Shown: piece by piece, positions 33,789 to 45,719 of the stretch | How positions within the stretch are numbered: position 1 is the first letter of the stretch | How the letters are laid out: every line of letters starts with the position of its first letter | NCBI GenBank assembly: GCA_009739215.1 | Contig: VSJF01000003.1 | Span: forward strand, 1,054,001-1,118,000 | Reading direction: 5' to 3' | DNA from: Floccularia luteovirens | Taxonomy: Eukaryota; Basidiomycota; Agaricomycetes; Agaricales; Squamanitaceae | DNA length: 64,000 bases | Notes under the pieces: model-generated | What the model was told of the DNA's origin: nothing | What the model saw: the letters and a program-made list of their open reading frames with translations, nothing else | Database searches by the model: none | Translations under genes and position numbers: made by a program

Positions 33789-35015
33789 CTATAAGAACAG
33801 TTTAAAGGGATACCCTAAGAAAAGAAAAGTTGAACCGAGTGGACCAAGTATGAGAGCAAGAGAAGAACAGACCTCTGTTTTTGATTCTGAAAAGTGATAC
33901 TAGGATGGAGTATACGATCATGATGACTGCCGTCCAGATATAGATCTGCAGCCTTTGACGCTGAGCAGATGCTTGGCCTGGAACGACCATAATCAACATG
34001 AGGAAAGAGAAACCTAAAAGTCCGTCTAGAGGAAATAGGTAAGGTTTGCAGAAAAATTCATGACAAGTGCAACAACGAACATATAAATGAAATGACCTGT
34101 ACTTCTTGACCAAACTGATTTTGATGACCAGCAGCAATCCAATTACCATTCCCACCAGTGTAAGGCATTCCTCTAATACGAGTGAACATGTACCCGGAAG
34201 TCATGACAAGAGATGTCAAGACAGTAACTACAGCCCAAGTCCACTTACTCTGGAAAATGGGAGAAACAAACTTGACAGCAAGAGCGAGACATAGTGCACC
34301 AACAGCAGCTGAAATCCATCGTGCCCAGTCAATTGGATCTTTGTATGGAACTGCGACAGGCGTGTGCCGGGACATGTGCTCAGCAAGAGGACCTGCGTCA
34401 AATCCTCTACCGAGTGAATTTAGGATTAATTTCTGGCAAAGGAAGAATGTGTATACACTCACGAAGCGAAGTCGTATTTTGAAGGTGCTACCTTGCCACT
34501 TGCTGGAGCACGGGGACCTTGTGCAGCTGGATAGACAAAGACAACGGGAGCAGATTGTAGACCAAGCTACACAAGGGAGTTAAGATGATGGAGCCAGTTT
34601 CAATGTTTGGAAGTGATGAGCACCTTCTGAAAGACAATAGGACCATCATCAAAGTCCAAAGTCGCGAAAAAGTGGTTGTCACGGTGTTCTTTTGGTGCAG
34701 ATGACCAAGCCTTCGCGACGGCATTCCAGGAGGGATTAAACTCCCTGGTAGAGAGAAGTGGTTAGGATGGAGGAAATGATGAATGAAAGATAGAAGACAG
34801 ACTGACTTGCAAGGCGAGCATTTCCTCTTAACGTCGAGAGCGGTAAGGTGAATAGAAGCGGACCAAGTACGTTTTGGATCAGTGAGGAGGTTGAAGGTAG
34901 TGGGGTCCAATTTTATGTTGCCATTCCCTTGCAAAGCTAGTTGAGTGAGTTTAGCATGAGAATCTGACTGAGCGAAAGCAAAGGGGAGGGCGAAGAGGAG
35001 AGCAGAGAGCAGCAT
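33789..35015 (-). CDS. OST3: oligosaccharyltransferase subunit OST3/OST6 (thioredoxin-like)
   Basis: A predicted ER membrane subunit of the N-glycosylation enzyme that holds substrate cysteines through a thioredoxin fold. Exons 35015-34807, 34744-34624, 34566-34463, 34406-34081, 34025-33873 and 33814-33789 give 312 residues. A signal peptide (MLLSALLFALPFAFAQS) is followed by the redox motif CSPC near residues 67-70, then EFNPSWNAVAKAW. Four membrane segments follow, the second around LTSLVMTSGYMFTRIRGMP, the third around GLLGFSFLMLIMVVP and the last around YSILVSLFRIKNRGYPF. The final exon is 26 nt and supplies GYPFKLFL, the canonical family ending. Reading through the last intron also stays open, but gives an unrelated tail. 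Confidence 0.95.
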
Positions 35016-35106
35016 GAGAGAGAGTATTGGGGGAGAGAGAGAAAGACACGTGTCGTAAAAGTGGTAGATGATATACCAGATATGGTAATCAGCTCTCTGG
35101 TGTTCA
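35016..35106. promoter_or_regulatory. 91-bp bidirectional promoter OST3/PIK1 with palindromic E-box
   Basis: Only 91 bp separate the two divergent start codons, so both genes must share this interval or initiate inside each other. It contains the 10-bp palindrome GACACGTGTC at 35045-35054 (E-box core 35047-35052) and a GA-rich strand towards OST3. A bHLH or Cbf1-like factor would be the expected binder; that is inference from the motif alone. Confidence 0.55.
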
Positions 35107-38100
35107 ATGCCATCGTCTCATGCTCTCCTTCTGCGTCTCTTCCTCTCTCAGTCCTTCTTCGACCTTCATGTCGCTCTCAAGTATCTCCTCATCTATGCAG
35201 ACAACATTGGCATCACCTACTATCTCACAAGTCGTCTCAAACTCCTTCAGCTGAATGACCTCTATGACAACTGGGGCTTCATATGGTACACATATAACCT
35301 ATCTCCCTCTTCTCATACCTCATCCCTCTTTCACTACCAGCCATCTCCTTCTCACAAGACCCTCCAAATCTCGTGCAATCGAATCCTTTGTTGTCGAAAC
35401 GGCTGAACGCTCAACTCATATTGCCATGGTCGTATGTACCCAGCTTCTATCTCTGTTCGTAATTCACGCGTCTTGTAGACTTTATGGTACATGCAAGCCC
35501 ACATTAGGGATCTATCATCTACCAATCGCGAATCACAGGCATTTGTTACCTGCCAAAAAGTCCTCAACAGGTGCCAAGAGATTATCTTCGGCGATATTCC
35601 ACGTCCCGTGTCTTCTCCATACGGGGGATTGTCCATACCCTTCAACATACGCCGTGTGAGACGTAAAGTAAAACCCAATGTGGAACCCGTTCTAGTTGGA
35701 ATCGGTATCTCTTTAGCTGGGGCACCTGGCTTGCCGCAGGTGACCAAAATAACTGGCCCCATTGCCATTGAGCAAGGACGTGCAGAGGATTCAGGCGCCA
35801 AATACAGAGCTGCTGAACTTGACGATGGCGACGCGCTCTTTTCTGAGCCGGTAGCTAATAAGGACTCGTTGCAGGAAGATTTAGATGTGGAGGAAGTTGA
35901 CAGTCCCATTTCCACTGAGGACCCACCACCACAACCTCTACAAAGCCCAACAACTTCAGTCACATCTTCTCTGAGCAGACGACGCACCATAGGTGCAGCT
36001 CAGACGGTCCCCGCTTTACCGTTGCATTTACAATCTATAAGAAGATCAAGAGCTTCCGAGGACCCTCTTGGACAACTTGATGCTGATGAAAACGCAGCTC
36101 CATCAAGGTCATCCCCGTCGCTTCCCTTGACTCTAACATCATTACGTCCTATCCCATCCGATCCCGCAAGTGCTACTCTTCAGAAGTATAATACAGAATC
36201 GCAGATGCAAATGTTAAGAAATCATTATTGTTTATCTGAAGTATGTCATTTTACTCTTTTTGGTCTCATGGTTTTAATATTATGCCGAAATGAAGGTTCA
36301 GTTCCTGCTTAATCTTGAAAGTATATCCAACCGCCTTCTTGTCGTCCCAAAACCAGCACGCGTTAGTGCTCTTCGAGCAGAGCTGACTATGTTGAATCAC
36401 AAACTCCCAGCAGAGGTACGCCATCGTGCCTACAATTCATTTAGTTTCTCAGTTTACCAGTAATAACCGACAAGGTATGTATGCCAATGTGGTGCTCTTC
36501 TTCAGATAGTCCCCACGAATCCAATGGCATCCCTCAGCCTCACCATCGAGTCGTCAGGATACCCCCTGGCGAGAGCGTAGTTCTGAACTCTGCAGAACGA
36601 GCACCCTACTTGTTGCTTATTGAGATCCTTGACAATGATCTTGATTTTGACCCAGGCAAGCGAGCAAACAAGGAAGTTTTGAAGAAGATAGTATTGAAAG
36701 AAGAAGAGCGTAAGGGGGCATCACGCGATCTTATACGTTTTAACCGCCCTTCTACTCCTTTGTCCCAACAAACAAGATTTTTTGCGCATGATGTCAGATA
36801 TCCAGAACCCCCGGTTTCTACGGCGGTTATACCGCCCTCTCCAATCCCTTCGCAAGCTAATGCTCCAGAGGAAGAAGTCGACCTTGTAGAACAAGTTCTA
36901 GGTGCAGATAAACCTGTCCTTTCTCGACACTTTGATTTGTCAGAGTCTATCATTTTACCCCCAACACCGAAAAATAAAGAGCTTGATATGGTGACATGGT
37001 CTCGAACACCTTCTATGCCATCTACACCCGCGTTGGAAAGTGCATCTGGGTCTTCGCGACTCCCTGCTTTGAGATCTGATGGTTCTCAGGCCCCGAGCTC
37101 TGCTAATGTGGTAACGATTCCCTCAGAATTTGCGTCTCAGCAAAATGAGAGTCGTGTCATTTCTCTTGACGAATATTCAGAGCGTATGCGTACGGCGGCT
37201 ATAATGCTTACACAATTGAACGCCAACCTCGCAAGAGAAACAATCATACCTGGCGTTGGATCGCCATCGATTCCGCTAGGTGAGATACGCTCCGAGAGAC
37301 TTATCTTTTCATTGTTATTACCTTCAGTGCTAACTGTCTGTTTCTTGAAATGTAAAGATCGCCAGAACCGTATGAAGCTGCAATACTCAGAGACTTCCGC
37401 AATCCGGGAGCGTATAATGGAAGAAATGCTAGCACTTGAAGAAGAACGGATGGAACGTATGCGCGACAACGATGTTGTCATGCAAATGAGTGACGTCAGT
37501 GGTAGCGTGAAGACTGCAGAAGACGAGAGTATCATCAGATCAGAGCTCAACAAGGCTGACCCCTCTGCTGTAGTTTTTAGTGAATCATGGGCTGCGAAAA
37601 AGGTGCACGCTTACGTGTTTCTACACTCAATCAACATGTGCTTATACCTAATGCAATAGAGTCGAATACGACATGCTTCTCCATATGGTCACCTAGGTCT
37701 GTATCGTTGGCTGTTTATACACTCTTGTGCCAATGAAATTCTCAGCCAACTGGGACTGTGTATCCGTCATTGTCAAGACAGGCGGTGACCTTCGTCAAGA
37801 ACAGCTCGCAGTACAGCTTATCCGAGAGTTCCAGCGTATCTGGACGGAAGAATCTTGCTTATGTTGGGTCCGATAGTAAGCCTTCTAGTTCATGCATATC
37901 TATACGTTGGTAGAATTGAGCGCACAAATAGCTTCCGGATCTTCATTACTGGTGCGACTTCGGGACTTGTAGAAACGATTACAGATGCCGTTTCCATCCA
38001 TTCAATAAAGAAATCAGAATATGCAAAACGACTGGCAGAGGGTAGATTTGGACATGTTACACTTATGGATCACTTTAAATCAGTAGGTTTATATCTTTCA

Positions 38101-38917
38101 AATTTTGAATAACATTTGTAATCCATGAATAAAGAGATATGGCGATCCTTCTTCAGCGAAATTTGCTCGAGCGCAACGGAATTTAGCGAAGTCGCTAGCA
38201 GGTCAGGACTGTGGGGCACGTAATGGTCTGAACGAGAATTAACAAACCTTAATCTTCTTTGCCAGGGTATTCTATTATAACATACCTACTTCAAATTAAG
38301 GACAGGCACAATGGGAATATTCTTTTGGATCGGGACGGTCATATCATCCATATTGATTTTGGTTTTATCCTGGGAAACACACCTGGAAACATTGGTTTTG
38401 AAGCCGCGCCATTTAAATTACCACCTGAATATATTGATGTGCTAGGTGGTGTGAAGGGAGCTCCTTTCGTCGAGTTCAAACGCCTGTTCCATCAAGGTTT
38501 CGAGGCTGCGCGAAAACATTGTGATCGGATTATCAGTAAGTTTCTCTGTACTGATTGCAAAAAGATGATCAGAATTTGATGGGTTTTTTCCAGCTTTGGT
38601 TGAATTGATGCAAAAAGGTACAGTGGGGAACATCATAAATTTGGGAAGTTCGTTGATTGATCTCTCCAGATTCTTCACTGCCGTGCTTTGCGACTTTCGG
38701 GGAACAGACTTCACATCAGCTGAGGGACCGCTTCCAGCCCACGCTGACACATTCGCTCGTGGGTGAGTATGTGAACCGCCTAATAGATACCTCACTTGGG
38801 TCAAATTGGACACGACTATATGATTCGGTTGGTGCCAAATCAACAAACTTTAAACCTTTTGTGTTTATACTAACTAACGCGTTGTAGTATCAATACTATT
38901 CGCAATCCATTTTATAA
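35107..38917 (+). CDS. PIK1: phosphatidylinositol 4-kinase PIK1 (type III beta)
   Basis: A predicted PtdIns 4-kinase of the Golgi and nucleus that makes PI4P for secretion. Exons: 35107-35285, 35341-35428, 35479-36240, 36296-36415, 36475-37279, 37358-37602, 37660-37696, 37746-37875, 37932-38082, 38135-38201, 38266-38535, 38594-38617, 38670-38827, 38888-38917; 1021 residues. The N-terminal helical (LKU-like) part has NIGITYYLTSRL and LLTRPSKSRAIESFVVETAE. A long acidic/Ser region precedes the catalytic domain, which has KTGGDLRQEQLAVQLI, catalytic loop DRHNGNILLD and HIDFGFILGNTPG. It ends LYDSYQYYSQSIL, the typical Pik1 terminus. Exons 7, 12 and 14 are short (37, 24 and 30 nt). The start MPSSHALLLRLF fits the family and is 91 bp from OST3. 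Confidence 0.95.
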
Positions 38918-39004
38918 AGAAATGAATCCGATAATAATCAACAGCGCAAACACAACATTTGTAGCGACAAGATTCGCAGATTATCAAGTATCACATATAC
39001 CATC

Positions 39005-40964
39005 TCAATTAAATAGTGCATCATATCTCTTTAAGCATGAATACCATTCATAATCTTTTGGATAAATTTAGCATGTGGAAGTTCTTTATATATTGACAAA
39101 TCAACACACCGAAGTTTTGGGAACTATCACACCAACACTTCCCCTTTGTGTGAGAATCACCTTGAGGACAATGTTGGAAAGGCTCGTGTCGGTAACCTAA
39201 GATACAATGATTAGGTAGGCAAGAGGTTTGTTAGAAGTTGGCCAGTACCAATGTCATTGAAGAAATGCTACATGGATGATGTTTTAGAAAGATAACATAG
39301 TTTAGGATTGATATGAACGTACAATCTGGTCCTTCCTTGCAAATAATGCTGCGCCAATGCTATGGACGGGAGCATCTCCCCAACGCTTCAAGTCATTGTC
39401 AATTGGTAGAATGACTTGCATACGATGAAATTCATACCTCATAGTAAAAGCCACCTTTTTCATCCAAGAAATCGAAATACTTTGAATATGCTTCACCACG
39501 CCAGAGATCAAGGTCTCCTATTTCAAAGTTGCTCCAGACTATATGTAGGAGATTATTTCATCATTATCTATACACGATGAAAGGGGAAGGGACGCACAAT
39601 GACACCTATTATAACTCTCTCCACCGTCATCACTAAGGAAAGCCATCGCGTTATCGGGTGACACCAGGCCAGGGTGAGCATTTATGAATTCTGTGAATGT
39701 GGGTCAATAGTAAATTTGCAGTTGTTTGCCCATTAGAATTACCTTTAACTGTGGTCCACAAAGTTGGAATGGTAGTCTCATATTCATACAGTGATATTGT
39801 GAATCCTGTAGAGAATGTATGAGGATTATAATGTAGAATCGATATATAACATACCATAAACCTTCTTCTGATCTTGCATTATCAAGAACGGATCATAGTC
39901 AAGATCACAGAAAAACGTAATACTTGGCCTGGCTCGACTATTAGCTTCTAATTTGTACCACCTATTTCGAACTACTCACTCGACTCTGTAGAACCATACT
40001 TTTAGTTATATATCTTGGACATTGTCAGGAAACAATTGAATTACCTCCAATAATATTTAAATGGCTTTAGAAGCTCATGGCGATAGAAAAACTGGTATTA
40101 TCATATCAACCCACGAGATTCATATTGAGAACTAGCCATACTTACTCCGGAGTTAAATCGACACATATTTCTGTAACTGTAGAGCTTTGTTTAATAGTTG
40201 TCAATAAGCAAATTTCCCACTCCACTTACGGTAAACTGCCTGTGACAAACAATATTTATTGGAAAACAAGAGGGCAGGTGAGGGGGAGAACCCACCTCCA
40301 TATATCACATTATTTTTAGCCATATCAACGCGAGCCTGTGTAGCTCTAGTTTCGTTTATCCAAGAGGGTTGATGCCAATGGTCGGCAGGAATAAGGCCAA
40401 ATTGAACAGGGACATCCGTCAGCACAGTCACCCGTCTATTACGGACGACGGTCAGCAAACGGAAGGGTTAGGACAACCAACATCTCTAAGCTCACTTTTT
40501 AAACTGGTCATCAAACGGCTCTTCATTCAAAAATACATAAGGGTACTGGAATTTCTTGTTAAAGCGGTCTTCCATCTGCTTCACACTGGTAATGACGCCA
40601 TTCAAGTCGCTGTTGCGAGCTGTGCATTTGACACATTAGTTATAGTCTTGTACACTTGAGAGTGCCTGACCTAGCATGACAATTGCAGCGTTTGCCTTAC
40701 GATCTTGCGGTGGCGCAACTGGGTCAGGTACATAGTACTCGTCCGAGATGGGAACCTTGTATGGTGGAACTTTTGAACCTCCAATATGTTCTTTGATATG
40801 AGATATCGATACTACTTGGCCATATCCCTCATGCGAGAAGCTCAATATGAAGTGTATACTGATCTAACCACCAAGAAATTGTTATTCTAACATTGGTGTG
40901 AACAAAATATGGTCCTTACAATTATGACCAGCACAAGTACCACGTAGCGTGTAGGTGTCATCAT
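39005..40964 (-). CDS. KTR/KRE2-family alpha-1,2-mannosyltransferase (GT15), copy A
   Basis: A predicted type II Golgi enzyme adding alpha-1,2-mannose from GDP-mannose to O- or N-glycans. Sixteen exons: 40964-40920, 40863-40671, 40619-40496, 40435-40296, 40239-40230, 40176-40146, 40091-40045, 39985-39980, 39928-39855, 39805-39743, 39690-39598, 39538-39438, 39385-39323, 39267-39249, 39196-39110, 39054-39005; 381 residues. A short N-terminal anchor ([16 protein letters not shown]) precedes the GT15 domain: [91 protein letters not shown] and [10 protein letters not shown]. Exons of 10 nt and 6 nt are needed to read GGSLPYRN and WRVEP. It is a tandem paralogue of the next gene upstream. Confidence 0.94.
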
Positions 40965-41350
40965 CTTGCCCGAAAATGTGGGCACGCGCGGTGCTTTGCA
41001 ATTGGTGCCTATACTTTGTGTAGAAAGCTGAGGCAGAAACCACGAAGGTGATGGTGGAAACTGTGAATGAGTAAGATCTCGTTGCAATTTCTCGTCACAG
41101 GTTCTCTCCGTCACAGCCCTGTTACACCCATAATTCTGGGCCTGAATGTTTGAACAATGTTCCTGGCCCAAAAAAGCCAAATATACTCAATATACGAATA
41201 CAATTGACTTTCATGATACACGCGAAAAATCAAAATAACAAGCTGAACAGATGGGAAAAAATCACCACCAGAAAGGCGCCGCCAGCGACGTGAGCTATGC
41301 TCATTAAATTAAGATCTACTACGAAATACATAGTCGCAAGTCCTCTATAA
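40965..41350. other. spacer between the two tandem KTR genes
   Basis: It holds the promoter of copy A and the 3' end of copy B. An open stretch upstream of the copy A start (to 41180, minus strand) is Pro/Ser-rich and not conserved in copy B, so it is not included in the gene. No other feature is seen. Confidence 0.5.
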
Positions 41351-43130
41351 TCAAATATATAAGTCTTCATATTTTTTTATACATGAATTGGGAGCATAAT
41401 CTTCAACGTTTTGATGAGTTGCGAAGTAATCAACTTGAAACCACGATACGTTGACTCACCAAAACTGTCGTTAGGGTCACAGGCACACCGCCCTCGCGAC
41501 CAGTCGTCTCCCGAAGGGCAGTGTTGGAATGGATCATGACGATATCCAATATCACGGAAGAAGTGTACTTGATTTTTATTGGCAAATAACGACGCGGCAA
41601 TACTGTGTACTGGTGCGTCACCCCACCGCTTTCCAATAACCATCAGAATGAGATGGGTATTATTTTCGGTACCATCCTAAACTTACCTCGTAATAGAATC
41701 CACCTTTGGACTCGAGATAATCGAAAAATGCTTGATATGCCTCTCCACGCCAAAAGTCCATATCCGCTATTTCGAAGTTGCTCCAGTCTGAAGAATTAGT
41801 TATGGATGATAGTCGCTAAGAGGAGCTATACACACAATGGCACAGGTTGTATGAGTCTCCACCATCATCGGAGACGAAATCCATAGAATTTTGGGGGTTG
41901 ACATACTCAGGGTGTTCAGAGATGAATTCTGCTTGACGTTAACATAAACCTCAAAAGGGGAGCATGAATAACGGTCACCTTTCACCGTATTCCACAAAGT
42001 CGGTATTGTCGGCTCCCATTCAACTAGAGAAATCGTGTACCCTGAGAAAGTTTCAGTTTCACATTGATGCAAATATAGATTCTAAGATTTTCCCACCATA
42101 GACTTTGCCAGTATTCTCCATAAATTTGAATGGATCATAGGTGACATCACAAAAGAATTTCACGTCTGGTCTGTTTGTCACTTTTATATGGCAATTCTAG
42201 AAAACAAAGTGAAAATAACCCACTCCACCCTGCTAACATCAGCTGTTTAACTCACAGGGATAAAATTGACAACCTACCTCCAGTAATAGCGATACGGTTG
42301 CAGGAGCTCATGTTTAAAGAAAAACTGAGGTACTCGGTTACGGACGGGTGTTCGAATAAAGGTACATAAAAACCTACCCCAGAATTGAAACGACACATAT
42401 TACGATATCTGCCAGAGGTTTCCATAAGTAACATATCTCACAGAAAGAGGTGATATACTAACGGAACGCTGCCTGTAGATAGAAATGTTTGAAGGAGTCA
42501 CAATAAAGGAAGCGGAGATAACCCACCAGCATATATAATGCCCTGAGACATCATCTTCATGCGTCCAGCACTTGCTTGATTTTCATCAATCCAATCCGGT
42601 TGAAGCCAGTGTTCTGCTGGGATATGACCGAATGAAATCGGCGCACTGGTCAGGACGCTAACTCTCCTATATAGAACATTTTAGTACTTGTAGCATAGAG
42701 GACAAGTGTTTTTACGTTTTAAATTCTTCAGTAAAAGGCTGGTCATTCAAAAGAACCCAGGGATAGTTGTGGAATTTGTTGAATCTATCTTCCATCTGTC
42801 GTATACTGGAAATAACGCCAACGAGGTCGGTATTCCTGCACAATAGTACAAAAGTGGCATTCGCTTTCTCGTTGTCGTCCAAGTGGGCGGTTTTCATATG
42901 TAATGGGTTTACGCCATTCACATTAGATTGGTTTACCGATAGATAAGATAAATTTTGGGATAAATGTACGAAAAATTGCGGTTGACTGTAGAAGTCAAGC
43001 AACAGCGTAAAGATAGCAAGCTTGAAGGTGTTGAGATACGCGATCATAGCTCAATGACTGAACTCACAATGACGACAAACACAAAGTATATGTATTTTCT
43101 GCGGGGTGCGAGAAACACAATGTGGGTCAT
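41351..43130 (-). CDS. KTR/KRE2-family alpha-1,2-mannosyltransferase (GT15), copy B
   Basis: Tandem paralogue of copy A with the same predicted Golgi role. Thirteen exons: 43130-43068, 43020-42716, 42666-42527, 42472-42463, 42408-42378, 42324-42278, 42229-42224, 42170-42097, 42041-41979, 41928-41836, 41787-41687, 41628-41460, 41400-41351; 383 residues. The GT15 motifs are present: [76 protein letters not shown] and YRHDPFQHCP. The N-terminal stem is longer than in copy A and has N-glycosylation sequons. The 10-nt and 6-nt micro-exons are kept. The 169-nt exon 41628-41460 equals three exons of copy A (63+19+87 nt), so two introns differ. The start MTHIVFL at 43130 is the only nearby in-frame ATG. 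Confidence 0.93.
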
Positions 43131-43610
43131 GATGAAGAATGGATGAGATTGGGGGAACGAGAGAAACCAAAGGCTAGGGAAAATAACCAGCTGGCATCCA
43201 CGGTGACGATCAAGGAAAGTGGAGAAAAAAAGTGTTAGGTTGTTCTGGATCTATGTTTAGCTAAAAGTAAGAGAGGTCTGGAGTATCAGGCCGGCCTTCG
43301 TTTTGTGGAGTGTGAATTTTCTGCCATCACTGGTGTTGCTATGCTCCGTTCAATCCGTAACGAGCTGCCGAGCACGCTGCGCAATCAATCGACCCTATGA
43401 ATCTTATCGTTGCACTTCCTGAACCGTGGTCCGTTTTATCTGACAAAATGAGACCATCAGATTGCGATCGCATCTACTTGTGGTGCGGATATATCAACTA
43501 AGTTAGCACAGTTGGCGCCTTACTTGCCCGACTTGGTCAAACAAGATGTTTCAGTTAAAAGCGCCCATAACTTGGGCACTGCGACGTCTATGATGATCAA
43601 TGGGCCCAAT
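43131..43610. other. intergenic region upstream of KTR copy B
   Basis: This is the promoter region of copy B. I see no supported gene, tRNA or obvious repeat before the inverted-repeat element begins. Confidence 0.5.
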
Positions 43611-44248
43611 ATACTATCACTAGGGGGGAGTTGAACAATTTTAAAAGATTCTCCCATAACTCGAGAACTACTTGGACATTTGACTCACTTTCAGCTGGTA
43701 AAATTATCTCCTACTTCTTCTCTTTACTCCTGTGCCCTTCTCTGATTTTTAAATGTACTGTGGGTGATGGAAGGAATATTTTCTTAACTCCACTGGGTAG
43801 AGTTGAACAATTTGTCATACAACGGTCACGTCGAAGTTGAGCTGTCCACTTGCCTAAGTGGGGTTTCATTACTGTCACACACACGTTAATTACACCCTTT
43901 GCGCAGCACTTTGAGCACTCTGCACAAGATTTTCCAGAAATCGGGGTAAACAAATGCATGGGCACTATTCTCGTGGAATGTTTCCGCATTTTTTCGGAGG
44001 TATAAGTTGTGGAACAAAGAAGAAATCTCCCATATACTGCTTTGTCACGGCATTTCAAAAAAACACATTTTCACCTCTCATGACTTCCAGACCTCAATTT
44101 TTGACATTTTGACTTCATAAAGCACTTCATTACCATTATATCAATCCATGTGATTCAGATTTTATTGTTCAGTGTAGAATGAACTAGAGGCAAAAAAGTG
44201 GATTGTTCAACCCAATACCCCTGTTCAACTCCCCCCTGGTGATAGTAT
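43611..44248. mobile_element. MITE-like element with terminal inverted repeats
   Basis: The left end ATACTATCACTAGGGGGGAG continues TTGAACA, and the right end is its reverse complement with one mismatch (C for T at base 11), giving arms of about 27 bp. If TA is the target duplication, the element proper starts CTATCAC at 43614 and ends GTGATAG at 44245, as expected for Tc1/mariner-type insertion; I cannot prove the duplication. The motif GTTGAACA recurs inside in both orientations (43631, 43802; inverted at about 44204 and 44222). No transposase is present. One 115-codon minus-strand frame (43711-44058) is Cys/Lys-rich but has no family I recognise. It is most likely a non-autonomous relic lying 212 bp upstream of TOM40. 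Confidence 0.7.
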
Positions 44249-44459
44249 TGTATTAGAAGCTGTACCTTTACTCACTTATGCATCTAGTTTATCAAAGAAC
44301 TAAATATATATGAACTGAAGAGCTTGCTTTAATTCAGATCTCGAGGAAATGTGAACGAAGACCAGGTGATTATGTTATTAAATTTGTGTTTGTTTGGCTC
44401 TTCACTTTATTTTTTCTGTTTCCCAAAAGTTGTTCCATCCGCGATTAACACTGTTCATT

Positions 44460-45719
44460 ATGGCGTCCGAGTCTTTGTCTATTCCCCCGACCGAGACTCT
44501 CCTTGATCCCCATGTTTTGACCACACCCTCTGTCTCGACGGCGCATTCCAACTCACTCTTTGGTATTTATGACCGCTTCGCTAGATGGCGCGCTGACCTT
44601 CAACTGCCACATCCTGGGACTGTGGAAAACCTCCAGAAAGAGGTTAAAGGTGCGATGGGGCTCATACTACTGTTGGAGTTTTGTGTTCACGTGTAATACT
44701 CAGCGACTCACCTGTCGAACTATATCTTTGATGGAGCCCGGGCGGACTTGACGAAAAGTTTGTCAATGAACCCGTTATTCCAAGTGACACATTCCTTTTC
44801 GCTGGGTTCACAAACACTTCCTTCTTCATACAATTTTGGTGCTATATTTGCCAATGAAAAGGTTTGCACGCGTCCTTCCAATTTGGTGTAGTCATCGCTG
44901 AGAATAAAGTTAGATTTTCCTCCAAGGAGGGGTTGATCATGACGGAAATGTTAATGCGCGATTTAATCAAGGATGGTCATCTAGCCATGTTACAAAAGTG
45001 CAGGCACAAGTGAGCAGTAAACCTTCTCACTACGTACTGTTGATTTACGTGCTCTCAGCTGTCTTCACAAGCTGGTCATAACATGATCCAAGTGGAGCAT
45101 GATTATCAAGGGAGGGACTATAACCTCAACGCGAAGGCTATCAACCCTTGGCCAACTGACCTGACTGGAATCTATGTCGGGAGCTATCTGCAATCATTGA
45201 CAAAAAACATTGCTGTGGGGGTTGAAGGCCTCTTACAACGCCCATCTCCTGGTGTATCTGAACTCAGTACTTCGTATCTTGCAAAATACACGGGTACAGA
45301 AAAAAATTGGATTGCAACGGCGCAACTACAGCCGGCAGGGATCCTACAAACAACATATTGGCAGAAACTGAGCGAAAAAGTGGAAGTTGCAGCAGACCTG
45401 CAAGTGATAGCTGCGCCTGCCAGACGTGATGCTATCGCTACTCTTGGAGCGAAATATGATCTCCGCCTTGCAACATTCCGGGCTCAGGTAGATTCCACTG
45501 GAAAAGTCTCTGCACTTCTCGAGCAACGATTTACTCCAGCATTCGCATTCTTGGTTTCCGGAGAGATTGACCACTTCAAGGTAATACCCATTATATCAAT
45601 TTTTCAGACAACCAGTTGAAAAGTCTTCTACCCAGAATGCGGCGAAAGTCGGTGTTGGTGTGATGATTGAAAGCTCTACATTAACACCCGAAGAGATGGG
45701 TATGCCTCCTCAGCCATAA
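44460..45719 (+). CDS. TOM40: TOM40, channel of the mitochondrial outer-membrane translocase
   Basis: A predicted 19-strand beta-barrel pore of the TOM complex through which nearly all mitochondrial precursors pass. Exons 44460-44649, 44704-44861, 44914-45009, 45059-45580 and 45636-45719 give 349 residues, the usual length. Conserved blocks are GTVENLQKEVK, FDGARADLTKSLSMNPLFQV, HSFSLGSQ, QGGVDHDGNVNARFNQGW, QVEHDYQGRDY and, near the end, GVGVMIESS. The acceptor at 44913 (GTTAG) rather than an earlier AG is needed to read IFLQGG. Intron 1 contains a CACGTG at 44688-44693. The MITE-like element ends 211 bp before the start codon. Confidence 0.95.

Noticed and set aside
35352..35990. 212-codon minus-strand open frame opposite PIK1
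   Set aside because: It is the antisense shadow of a conserved PIK1 exon and has no family features of its own.
40965..41180. N-terminal extension of KTR copy A by 72 residues
   Set aside because: The stretch is Pro/Ser/Cys-rich and not hydrophobic, has no counterpart in copy B, and would bury the signal anchor; MMTPTRYVV is the better start.
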